This document shows, piece after piece, positions 21,983-31,546 of a DNA stretch of 64,000 nt. Source of the DNA: Wolfiporia cocos (taxonomy: Eukaryota; Basidiomycota; Agaricomycetes; Polyporales; Phaeolaceae); assembly GCA_029448655.1 (NCBI GenBank), contig JACCLO010000021.1:62001-126000 (forward strand). The letters run 5' to 3'. Made by a program: the position numbers and the translations under genes. The notes below the pieces were generated by a model. It saw only the letters and a program-made list of their open reading frames with translations. It was not told where the DNA came from and did no database searches. Numbering within the stretch: the stretch's first letter is position 1; each line of letters starts with the position of its first letter.

Positions 21983-24900
21983 ATGCAATGGGCGTTCCCC
22001 CCCAACCCAACCGCAGCGGACTTTGGTTTTCGATGTCAGACGGTAGCCACGACAATGGTTCAAACCGGTGTGTGGAACGCCGATATGGGAGCAAGGTTTC
22101 TGCGGGAGGCACAACGTCTCCAGGCAGATGCCCTTGCAGCAGGAGATGCGGCCTCGCTACACAGCCAACACTCCGTTCCCCGTCGGTCAGTACCATTGGT
22201 TCCGGAGGAACGATTCCGGCCGGTCGAAAACTGGGTAAGGTCCGTCCACATGGGATCCCCCCCACCGGTGAACTCGGCAACTCGTCCGACATCAAACGCG
22301 GGCACCCGGCAGACGAACCCCTTCCTGCCAGGCTACACCCCCCCGGTCCTCATGCCCCAGGTTCCCTTTTCGGTCATGGCTGCACAGCCCCCGGTCCCTC
22401 CGTCGGAAGCACCACGGACGGCGCATGTGAACACCTGGAGAGCCGCGCCTCTCCCGGGAACGCGTGCGTCCATGTGGCGGCCCGAGAAACCGGCAAGCTC
22501 GCAATGGGATGCATACTCAATGCTCCCGGAGCCGCAACCTGACCCCCGGTACAAGTCTAAGGTGCGCGAACCCGAACCCTTCACCGGCGAGAACTTCATC
22601 GCCTGGGTAATGTGCCTGAAACTTTACATCGACGACAACCGGCCGCTGCTCTTCACAGACAGCAAAAAGATCGGCACGGCCATCTCGCTGATACGGGGAC
22701 CAAAGGTGGACTCATGGGTAACGGCTTTCACGCGGGAACACTACCGTGACGGACAATGGCATCTGAGCTGGCTACGATTCATCTGGGAACTCCACCAGAA
22801 GTTCGACGACCCCGACTTGGAAAAGAAGTCGGCGGTCGCAGCCGAAAAGCTTAGTATGACCATCGGTAAAGACGAGGAGTATTTCCAGGAGCTGGAAAGA
22901 CTTCTTTCGGAAGCTAAGTATGACAAGGAGAACCAGATCGTTCATCGCTGGGTCACCTCCGCCATCCCGAAAGGGATCTACACAGCCCTACACTCCGCAT
23001 TCGTTGCCGCCACGGTAAACGACAAATCGCAACGCGGTTACAATGCCCAGATCCCCGAGGACTACGAATCCTGGAAACAGGCTATCCTCCGGACGGACAA
23101 CGCCATGCGCCGTCTCCGCGACGAAGAAAAGCTGCGCCACGGTCGTGACACGGGTAAGGGCGTTGCCGACAAAGGAAAGGGTCGGGCGACAACATTGTCA
23201 TCGGGAACCGCGCGGTCCGAGCCCACCGCAGAAGAACAGGCCAACTTGCTCAAGAGGAAGTGCCACTCTTGCAGCAAGACACAAGCAGAGGCACCAGGGA
23301 AGGGCTGCAACAAGCCCGTCTGGCACCAACCCAACTGGAAGCCCCGAGCAGCTACCAGTGGAGGGAACACCAGTGCCGGACCCTCGCAACCGGCGCGCAC
23401 CCGCCAGGCCGTCGAAGGCCCACCCGCAGAAAAAGTCCTTGGGGAAGTATCCCAGGAGGACTTCGTGCGCATGGTGGCCGCCTGGGCCAAGGAAAATCCG
23501 GAGGCTGCGAAGGAAGCCGGATTCACTCAGGTACGTCCCCTCTCTAATAATAAATTTTCAGTTCTGGAGATCGAGGAACCAGTAAACGTCTCTATCTCCG
23601 AATCTGCCACGGAGGGTAACGAACCGGTGGATGGACTATATGGGCTAGGAACTGGGGCCCCGATATTCGATTACGTATCTGTACCACGTTCTGTAGATTT
23701 GGCGCCTGGTGATGACGACGGAGCTTCAACATGCTCCGACGATTCATTTGTAACAGCCTCAGAGGAGCCTCCCACCGGAGCTTGGCGGGAGGATAAAACC
23801 GTGCTTAATTCCTCTATTGTAAACAATGTAAACTATGTGCCAATGGACGTAGACCCGGTTGTAGACTCAGATGTGCAGATGGCAGACGCATCTAAGCCTA
23901 CAGTCCAGAAAAAGACGGAAAAGAAAGTGCGGCGTCGACGAGCCAAGAAGAAGGCTGTCACGCTCGACATATACTTAGACCACCCGCGGGCAATCCCCCC
24001 TGAGCGAAAAAGCGAAGGAGCCGCGGGTTACAACCTTCACTCTGCGGAGGAAGTCGTTATACCAAATGGGAAGTGCATCACCGTGGACACAGGCATAATG
24101 ATCCGAATGCCACCCGGTGTATACGGCCGCATAGCTCCACGATCCGGACTCGCCCTGAAGGGAGTCGACGTGGAGGCCGGGGTAGTAGACGAAGACTACA
24201 CCGGTCGGTTAAAAGTCATACTGAATAATCAAACTGGAACAGATTATCAGATCGAGTATGGGGACAGAATTGCCCAGTTCATACTCGAATGCAATATGAC
24301 ACCAGACACGCGCATAGTAAAAAGCATTAGGGAAACCAGACGCGGAACACAGGGGTTCGGCTCTACTGGTGAGAAACTCAGAGGGAATGTAGTGGTAATC
24401 CAGACGGGAAAACGGGGAAGGCAGATCGAAGTACCGATCACCCTCCACCGCCCTGACGGACGCGCCCTCTTCACAAAGGCACTGATAGACTCCGGTTCAA
24501 CGGGATCGGTCATCAGTCGTGCCTACGTGGAGGAACACAAACTCGAGCAACTCCCACTAGACCGACCTGTCAAACTGTACAACGCTGACGGAAGTACCAA
24601 CGCTGCGGGCAAGATGACGCACTATGTTGAACTTCAGATGCAGATCAACACACATCTGGAGATGCGCAAGTTCCACGTCACTGAGCTGAGCTCGGCCGAC
24701 ATATTCCTCGGCTTCGATTGGTTGGAAGACCACAATCCCACCATCGATTGGAAGAAACGCCAAATCACCTTCACCTGCGACTGCGAACACGAGCAGATCG
24801 AGGACGGTGACCATATTTATTACATCTTTGCTGACGCTTGGATACGAAACAGGGAGGAATGCTGGGCCGACATCGCTGAGCGAGTCCGCGCGACGAAGGC

Positions 24901-25019
24901 AACCGAGATCGCCATTGCCACCGGCAAAACCATGGAAGCCAAGACCTTCGAGGAAGTGGTCCCCGAGTACTTGCACGAATTCGAAGACGTGTTTAAAGAA
25001 ACGGAATTCGACCAACTCC
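21983..25019 (+). CDS. Gypsy gag - dUTPase - aspartic protease polyprotein
   Basis: One frame carries three modules. Residues about 1-500 are gag-like (MQWAFPPNP..., then the PFTGENFIAWVMCLKLYI and KFDDPDLEKKSAVAAEKL type capsid blocks), with a Cys-poor tail (CHSCSKTQAEAPGKGC). Residues about 655-796 (nt 23955-24370) are a dUTPase with all five family motifs: AAGYNLHSAEE, APRSGLALKG, GVVDEDYTG, GDRIAQFIL and RRGTQGFGSTG. Residues about 820-935 are a retropepsin, active site ALIDSGSTGSVIS (Asp codon at 24488). The frame then approaches RT but is cut at 25019 by the solo LTR; the next 22 codons to the stop at 25084 belong to that LTR. The dUTPase would limit uracil incorporation into cDNA. Its place between gag and protease matches the order in betaretroviruses. 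Confidence 0.88.
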
Positions 25020-25728
25020 TGTTACGGGTCGAATACCCGTTCGTATATTCGAGTCGCGAATATAGATCGTTCTTCTGCACGTAGGCGTGTAGCCGTATGC
25101 AAGGCAAATACTCGTTAGATGCCTTCAAGTCCTAAGTGAAACTTCTTAGGAGATCGGTTAATATCCAATACGCGTTAGAGGATATAATCTGTTCAGGTGC
25201 GAGTCTGATAGAATATAAGACTCACCTAAGTCCGAGAAGTCAGTGTGCACTTCGAGGACTTAGTCGTTCGGTTGCTCAAGTGAGAAATACTGAGCGTAGT
25301 TTCCTACGTTTGAGAACGAGTATAAGACTTCTTATTTATACAACAAGGTCGAGCTGAAGAGCCTCGACGGTAAGTACATGAATTTATATACTACGTTAGG
25401 TTTCAGGGGTTGAGTCTGTCCCAGATGTCACCGATACTATCTACGCTATAGTACCAAACGTTTGATAAGTATGTAGTGATATATCCGAGACGATAGATAG
25501 GAATGATGGCGGTTGAACGCCATCTGTCAGTAAATATTCGATGAACATGAAACGGTGGCAGAGTTGGATCTGCTAAAGATGAAATGCGCCCTATAGACTA
25601 GTACAACTGGGGATGCGCCCAGTAGAGCCACGAGTAGCCAGAGGAGTTGGTTGCGCAACAAGTCCCTGTATCGTATTCGCCCAATGGTGAGTTCTGTCGA
25701 TATTCGAAAAATCAAAATAACCGTAACA
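25020..25728 (+). repeat. Copia-type solo LTR inserted in the gypsy element
   Basis: 709 bp bounded by TGTTACGG and CCGTAACA, inverted ends typical of Ty1/copia LTRs. The target duplication ACTCC is at 25015-25019 and 25729-25733. Removing the insert and one ACTCC restores the gypsy frame across DQLRERRPWDHA. A related degenerate LTR is at about 52305-52917. Confidence 0.85.
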
Positions 25729-25733
25729 ACTCC

Positions 25734-27382
25734 GAGAAAGGCGACCGTGGGATCACGCCATAGAACTCCTACCGAACTCCGAACCCTACGCCGGCAAGAT
25801 CTATGCCCTATCGCCCCGAGAACAAGAGGCGCTAGACGATTTCTTAGAAGAACAGTTACGGACTGGACGAATCCGACCATCCAAGTCACCATGGGGGGCA
25901 CCATTCTTCTTCGTCAAGAAGAAGGATGGGAAACTGAGACCCATTCAGGACTATCGGAAATTGAACCAGATGACCAAAAAGAACCGGTACCCGCTCCCCT
26001 TGATCACGGAGCTGCTCAACAAGTTAAAGCGAGCTAAGTACTTTTCTAAATTGGACATTCGTTGGGGATATACGAATGTCAGAATCAAGGAAGGCGACGA
26101 AGAAAAAGCCGCCTTCATCACTAATAGGGGATTATACGAACCCTTAGTAATGTTCTTCGGAATGTGCAACGCACCGGGCACATTCCAGACCTTGATGAAC
26201 AACATCTTCCGAGACCTGATAATGACTGGAAAGGTCATTGTATACTTAGACGACATACTTGTTTTCACGGAGACCGAGGCAGAACACAAAGAGATCCTGC
26301 GCAAGGTTCTGCTCGTTCTCCGTCAAAACAAGCTAACCTGTAAACCAGAGAAATGCGAGTTTATGAAGTCGGAAGTAGAATACTTAGGGCATATAATCTC
26401 TCACGGGGAAATCCGTATGGATCCCGCGAAGGTGGCGGCAGTGGCTGAATGGCCCGCACCTCGGAACAAGAAAGAAGTGCAGTCCTTCATAGGATTTGCA
26501 AACTTCTACCGGAGATTTATCCCTAAGTTTTCCACGGTAGCACGCCCACTGATAAACCTAACCAAGGACACGCCTTGGCAGTGGGGTACGGCGGAACAAG
26601 AGTGTTTCGATAAGTTAAAGAAAATATTTATTGAAGCACCCGTGTTAGGGATACCAAACGACGACGACCCTTTCCGCATCGAGGCAGATTCATCGGACTT
26701 TGCAACCGGAGCCTGCCTCATGCAGAAACAGGACGGTGTCTGGAAACCCATTGCCTACCAGAGTAAGACGATGCTACCGGCAGAACGGAACTACAAGATC
26801 TACAACAGAGAACTCCTCGCCATCATGCGCGCACTTGATGAATGGCGGCATTTCGTAATGGGTGGTAAACACCCTGTAGAAGTACTAACGGACCATAAAA
26901 ACCTAGAATATTTTAATACTCCACAGAAAATTAATCCGCGACAAGCCCGGTGGATGACGGAATTTGCCGAGTATGACCTACAACTCGTGCACATCCCCGG
27001 GAAGACCAATGGAAGGGCCGACGGGCTTTCCCGAAGAAGTGATCACGGCAACGACAAAGATCACCTCGAAGGGCAAGTCGTCCTGAAGCCACACCTCTTC
27101 GTCCAAGACAGCGAAGAAAGGCTGCGATCTTCATTCTATACTGTAGTCAAGGGTATCACCCACGACGAAGTAAAAGAGAGGGTCAAAGCGGAAGCCGCTC
27201 TCTACGATGGAAACGAAGGAGTAGAAGCAGGGGAAACGACCAAGGACGGTCTGCGATATAGGAGGGGGAGGTTAATTATCCCTCGGAACGAAGAATTAAT
27301 CAGGAAAATCATTTCTTCGTTCCATGACACCGTCTCAGCAGGACACCCTGGCACTGAAAACACATATACTGCCATACACTGA
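25734..27382 (+). CDS. Gypsy reverse transcriptase and RNase H
   Basis: The frame resumes after the solo LTR and runs to TGA at 27380. RT blocks: SPWGAPFFFVKKKDGKLRP, IQDYRKLNQMTKKNRYPLP, KLDIRWGYTNVRIKEGDE, MFFGMCNAPGTFQ and the catalytic YLDD (tyrosine codon at 26243). RNase H follows with IEADSSDFATGACL, YNRELLAIM and LTDHKNLEYF, holding the expected acidic residues. The GPFR-type linker leads to the integrase N-terminus (RLIIPRNEELIRKII, HPGTENTYTAIH). The TGA falls inside the integrase zinc-binding region and is best read as a nonsense mutation, because the same frame continues with HYWWPKM. Confidence 0.9.
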
Positions 27383-29032
27383 CACTACTGGTGGCCAAAG
27401 ATGCACTCAGACATCCGCCAGTACGTCAAGGCTTGTATCAAGTGCCAGGCCGCTAAGCCGGACCGATCCAAACGCGCGGCTCCACTCAACCTGAACCCAA
27501 CTCCAGCACACAACTGGGAGAATATTTCCGTCGACATGATCACGGGACTCCCCACTTCCAAGGGTCGCGACGCAATCATTGTAGTAGTAGATATGAAGTC
27601 AAAAGACTATATAGCTGTACCAACAACGACTAAACTATCGGCCGAAGGATGGGCCAACATATTTATAGACAAAGTATATACACAACACGGACTACCAAAG
27701 AAAGTATTTAGCGACAGAGGACCTCAATTTGTAGCAGAATTCATAAAGGACGTATATCGTAGATTAGGCATACAGGGAAACCCGAGTACCGTGTTCCACC
27801 CACAGACAGACGGGCAGACGGAACGTATGAACCAGGAACTCGAGGTCTACCTTAGGTTATTTATTAATGACACTCATACGAACTGGCCGGACTTACTCCC
27901 GCTGGCAAGCTTTGCGTACAAAACACACATACACAGTAGCACGGGATATAGTCCCTTTTACCTTACGCACGGAAACCACCCCTTCACAGGTGTAGAGGCG
28001 CCGGAACAAGAAGAGGGGGTAGCACGGGATTGGGTTGAACACATGCACACCATATCCAAACTCGCTTCACAGAACCTGGAGAAAGCTAAGCTACGCATGA
28101 AAGAGTACTACGATAGGAAACGGGCATCGCCACTATCATATTCTGAAGGCGACTTGGTCTGGGTCAACGGCCGCAACATAGACATGGGCCACCCAACCAA
28201 GAAGCTTGACTCCAAGCGGTTTGGACCGTACAAGGTCACCAAGAAGGTCGGGCACGGAGCATACGGACTAGACCTCCCCGCAGACATGCGCGGGATATAC
28301 CCAGTGTTCAACGAGGTCTTACTCCTACCATACACACTGCCCGCCTTCCCCAATCAAGATCACAGTAAAGTGACGGAAAGCAATGACGCTCGCAGGCCTC
28401 TCAGGATCCTCGAATCCAGGGAAGACCGAGGGCGAGTCGAGCTAGAAGTCGAGTGGTCTGACGGGACCAAGACATGGGAACAAAAACGTGGATTAAACCA
28501 TTACCAAGAGCTAGTCACAAAGTTCTTCGAAGCTAGACCATCCGCCCCAGGTAACCAGTTGAAAAACAGAAACACTGGCTGGGACCACTCTGAAACCAAA
28601 TGGGACCCAGAGTGGGAGGACTTCGAACGAAAAGCTCAGGAAATGGGACTAAGAGAGAACCCGAAGGAGTTCATAATATACGACAACATAGACACCACAC
28701 TTCTAGTCAAAGGCAGTATACTCTTCTACGCCTACAAAAAGAAGCTTGTCGCGTGTAACTTCTGGTTCTGCGATCCACGAACACGGGTCATGCAATACGG
28801 GATACGAGTTGGACAACCGATAGAATCCACTATACCTGAATCAAAAGGATACTGGATCTACCCGGTCTTAAACACCCTCCAACTAGCACACCCACACATA
28901 TGCGTCAAAACCGTAGACCACCCGTGCCATGTTGACCAAACTATGTACAAAGTAATTGCTGGGCGTGGGGACACGCAGCTAGAAGAGGGGGTACTGTCAC
29001 AAGCTGATTTTCTCCAACTTGCTTGCGACTAG
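27383..29032 (+). CDS. Gypsy integrase with chromodomain-like tail
   Basis: Continues the pol frame after the TGA. The zinc-binding half shows CIKCQAAKPDRSKR. The catalytic core has VDMITGLP, FSDRGPQFVAEF and HPQTDGQTERMNQELE with the DDE residues in place. Near residues 325-375 of this part lies a chromodomain-like segment (RRPLRILESREDRG, VEWSDGTKTWEQ), as in chromoviruses, which target heterochromatin marks. A further C-terminal stretch of about 170 residues has no family I know. The frame ends inside the 3' LTR: the last 12-14 residues are read from LTR sequence. Confidence 0.87.
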   Translation, partial: HYWWPKMHSDIRQYVKACIKCQAAKPDRSKRAAPLNLNPTPAHNWENISVDMITGLPTSKGRDAIIVVVDMKSKDYIAVPTTTKLSAEGWANIFIDKVYTQHGLPKKVFSDRGPQFVAEFIKDVYRRLGIQGNPSTVFHPQTDGQTERMNQELEVYLRLFINDTHTNWPDLLPLASFAYKTHIHSSTGYSPFYLTHGNHPFTGVEAPEQEEGVARDWVEHMHTISKLASQNLEKAKLRMKEYYDRKRASPLSYSEGDLVWVNGRNIDMGHPTKKLDSKRFGPYKVTKKVGHGAYGLDLPADMRGIYPVFNEVLLLPYTLPAFPNQDHSKVTESNDARRPLRILESREDRGRVELEVEWSDGTKTWEQKRGLNHYQELVTKFFEARPSAPGNQLKNRNTGWDHSETKWDPEWEDFERKAQEMGLRENPKEFIIYDNIDTTLLVKGSILFYAYKKKLVACNFWFCDPRTRVMQYGIRVGQPIESTIPESKGYWIYPVLNTLQLAHPHICVKTVDHPCHVDQTMYKVIAGRGDTQLEEGVLSQADFLQLACD

Positions 29033-29335
29033 GAACAACCCTTATCTTATCTAAGCGCCCGCCTATGCATCACGTGCACAGACCCCGGACACCCTTGATG
29101 TGGCTCTACACCTACAATAGGGTTTACCATACTCTAAACGGTCTACCAGCTTACGTAATACTGTATAGTAGCCAAACATGTACAAACAGCCTACGAGCAT
29201 ATATACCAGCCAGACGAGCAGGGAGCACCCCAGACCCGTCTTGGCCTTTGTTGCCTTGAGTAGCCTCAGACTAGGAATACGCTTTCACGCGAGTAATATT
29301 CCCCTGAGTAGTTGCTTGAGATAGCGCTTGTGTCA
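28995..29335 (+). repeat. 3' LTR of the dUTPase gypsy element
   Basis: 341 bp, TGTCACAAGC to TGTGTCA. Relative to the 5' LTR it lacks the 30-bp segment, has an extra 12 bp (GAGCATATATAC) at about 29194, and differs at four bases. Confidence 0.88.
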
Positions 29336-29388
29336 GCTAATCCTTTGTTTCCCGATATGGACTTACTCCACCTCAACGCGGTACTTAC

Positions 29389-30323
29389 TGTCACAAGCCA
29401 ATTTCAAAGCCTAGTAGAGCACCCTAGGTTGACACCCCATTCACGCCATAAGCACGCTACAGCACTCTATCCGAGCCCAGCTGGAATCCTACGGCAACGC
29501 TAGTAGAAGCCCTCCGCTATACAGGACACTACGGGCACTAGCAGGCCACCAGCAGTCTAACCCTAAACTCAGTCCAAGTCCCGGCAGCAAGAGTCATACG
29601 CTGCCTAGTCCCTAAACCCCGGAGTCACGAGCCGACCCCTAGAGACCAACCGGTTACGATAGCACGACGGTACGCCTTATACAGATCCAGGCTAAACCGC
29701 CACCGTACACTACACTATACGCCGACTAGGGGCACGGTCTACACTCGCACGTGACCCAGAACATTAAGCCTAACACCTCGCGTCCTTACCGCACGGACAC
29801 TCGCCATTACTGGCATAGACCTTATACTATACCTCATACGCACCCTGACCTACGAGTACACCAGGCAGGGATAATAACCCCAGGCTCTGCACGACTGAGA
29901 ACCCTACCAGTCACAGAGCGCTATACCCCGATCGTGGCAGACCACGCCCGATCACGGACTTAGAACCCCGCCATTACCGGCACACCTACGATTGACGAGA
30001 ACCACTGATCGAATCCGACCGATTGGCTATCCCTCTGATCCGACCCTCATACGCTACGTCGCCATGGACATCCTTCGCGTACCCCAGCGCTCCGATGCCA
30101 TTACCGGCACATAGCTCATAGCCAGTTAGATACCAGTACGTAGGGGCCTCTGAGCCACCGTACACAAACATGTACAAATAGGTTAGGAGTATATGCCGGA
30201 CAGTCTCGAGCGTAAACCTCAGACTTGTCTTGGCCTTTTGTGCCTTGAGATGCCCGGACCAGGAAGGCGCTTTCATGCGACCCACCTTCCCCCGGTGTGT
30301 GTCTTAAGGTTGCGCTTGTGTCA
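29389..30323 (+). repeat. Solo LTR, related gypsy subfamily
   Basis: 935 bp beginning TGTCACAAGCC and ending GCTTGTGTCA, flanked by a perfect 5-bp duplication CTTAC (29384-29388 and 30324-30328). The ends resemble the LTR of the dUTPase gypsy element, but the body is a different subfamily. A reversed copy lies at 40469-42164. Confidence 0.82.
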
Positions 30324-30689
30324 CTTACAGTCTCGCCTCGCCTCGACCTTTTACGGTACCTGTTTCCGCTGGGTCCTGGGCCTGGAAAACTTATGTACTC
30401 TGTTGTATAAAAGGACGCTGTACTCGTACGGAAGGGGCAGCGTTCTCGAGCTAGAAATCGCAGTCTTATAACCTGTGTCTTCTTGAGTGCGTTCTGACCT
30501 TGTGTCGCAAACAATTTCCCTATTAGGGATCGCCAGCGTCACACTGGGCATCCGGCGGAGTACGTGCGCTTCGCTGCTGCTGTTGCTCCGTACACGTAGT
30601 GGTCCTCGTCCGCCGTCATCGCCGTGTTTGCGTTGTTGGCGGGCGGGCGCACCTCCAGGACGACGGCACGCAGAGTGTTGGGGCACAGA
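30324..30689. other. Stretch between the solo LTR and the UGP1 relic
   Basis: No recognisable coding content on either strand. It holds a TATAAAAGG-like box near 30406. Confidence 0.35.
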
Positions 30690-31488
30690 GGTCAAGGAAC
30701 GTCATGTCGTCCTTGACCTCGAGCGCCGGCTTGGCGCCGGTCATGCCTGCGTGGGATCAGCACATCGTCGCGGGTGCACTAGACGCACGCACCCATGGAC
30801 GTTCCGAGACCGCCATTGATCTTGAGCACGGCGAGCTTGGTGGGTGGGTGCAGTCAGCATCGCGCGTCGTGATCGCCGCGATGTGCACGCGGCTAGGCCC
30901 GGCGCAGCATCACAGCACGTGATCCATCGATGAGACTACTTACAGCTTCTGGCTCCGCGCGCGCTCAGAGAGATAATGCATGAAGAAGGACTGCATCTCG
31001 ACGTCAAAGGCCCGGGGGTGCGTGAGGGCAGCGGGCACGAGGGGAGGGATGGCACGTACACGCTTGGTCCCCATGTCCAGGACGGACTTGACGATGTTGC
31101 TGCGCTCGTTGTGCATGGCCTTGGCAACGACGCCGGTGGCGGTGGTCTTGAAGTCGATGTGGCTGCTGCCGCGGACGCGGGCATTGAAGGAGTCACTGCG
31201 GGGCATGAGGGAGCCCATGGCAGGGTGGTTGCGGTTGAGATGAGCTGGGGGGAAGATGGTGTCATTGTCGATTTCTCGCTGATGGGCTCGCAGATTGATT
31301 CCCGCTGGGGGAAGCAGGGTTTGTGCTCCCTGCACGCTTGGCGGGGCCAGTCCGCGCTCGGCTGGCGTCAGGATCGCGCTCCCCGCGAGCGACACCCGTG
31401 CTATTGGCGATGACAGGTGCGACAACGGGTGCGCCGCTGGGTGCACTGACATCGCACTTGGCGGCACGGGCAGCATCTGCGCGCGCAT
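30690..31488 (-). pseudogene. UGP1: Truncated UDP-glucose pyrophosphorylase relic
   Basis: UTP-glucose-1-phosphate uridylyltransferase makes UDP-glucose for glucan synthesis. Three parts are recognisable on the minus strand. First, an N-terminal segment ending at about 30950 contains TTATGVVAKAMHNERSNIV and FDVEMQSFF then YLSERARSQKL. Second, a short exon (about 30835-30793) encodes LAVLKINGGLGTSMG, the nucleotide-binding loop. Third, an exon from 30746 reads MTGAKPALEVKDDMTFLDL, after which similarity stops. The splice sites between the last two parts are intact. The segment normally following SERARSQKL is absent, and about four fifths of the catalytic domain is missing. It therefore cannot encode a working enzyme. 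It lies immediately downstream of the KDZ gene, in the same orientation. Confidence 0.72.
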
Positions 31489-31546
31489 GGGGATCGCAGC
31501 CGAGGAGGGTAGGGTGGGAGCGATAGTATATGTCCGTGAGCTGCAG

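Larger units (their letters stand above)
19914..29335 (+). mobile_element. Ty3/gypsy LTR retrotransposon with dUTPase, inactivated
   Basis: Order: 5' LTR, 1.3 kb leader, gag, dUTPase, protease, RT, RNase H, integrase, chromodomain-like region, 3' LTR. The LTRs align over about 329 bp with four substitutions, plus a 30-bp indel and a 12-bp indel, so insertion is fairly recent. The 5-bp flanks (ATGTA before, GCTAA after) do not match, so no target duplication is visible. Inactivating lesions are the stop/frame change at 21978-21983, a copia-type solo LTR at 25020-25728, and TGA at 27380. Confidence 0.9.

Noticed and set aside
22292..22599. Minus-strand ORFs inside gag
   Set aside because: Shadows of the gag frame without domains.
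19908..29341. Target duplication for the dUTPase gypsy element
   Set aside because: Bases next to the LTRs (ATGTA and GCTAA) do not match at any shift that I tried.
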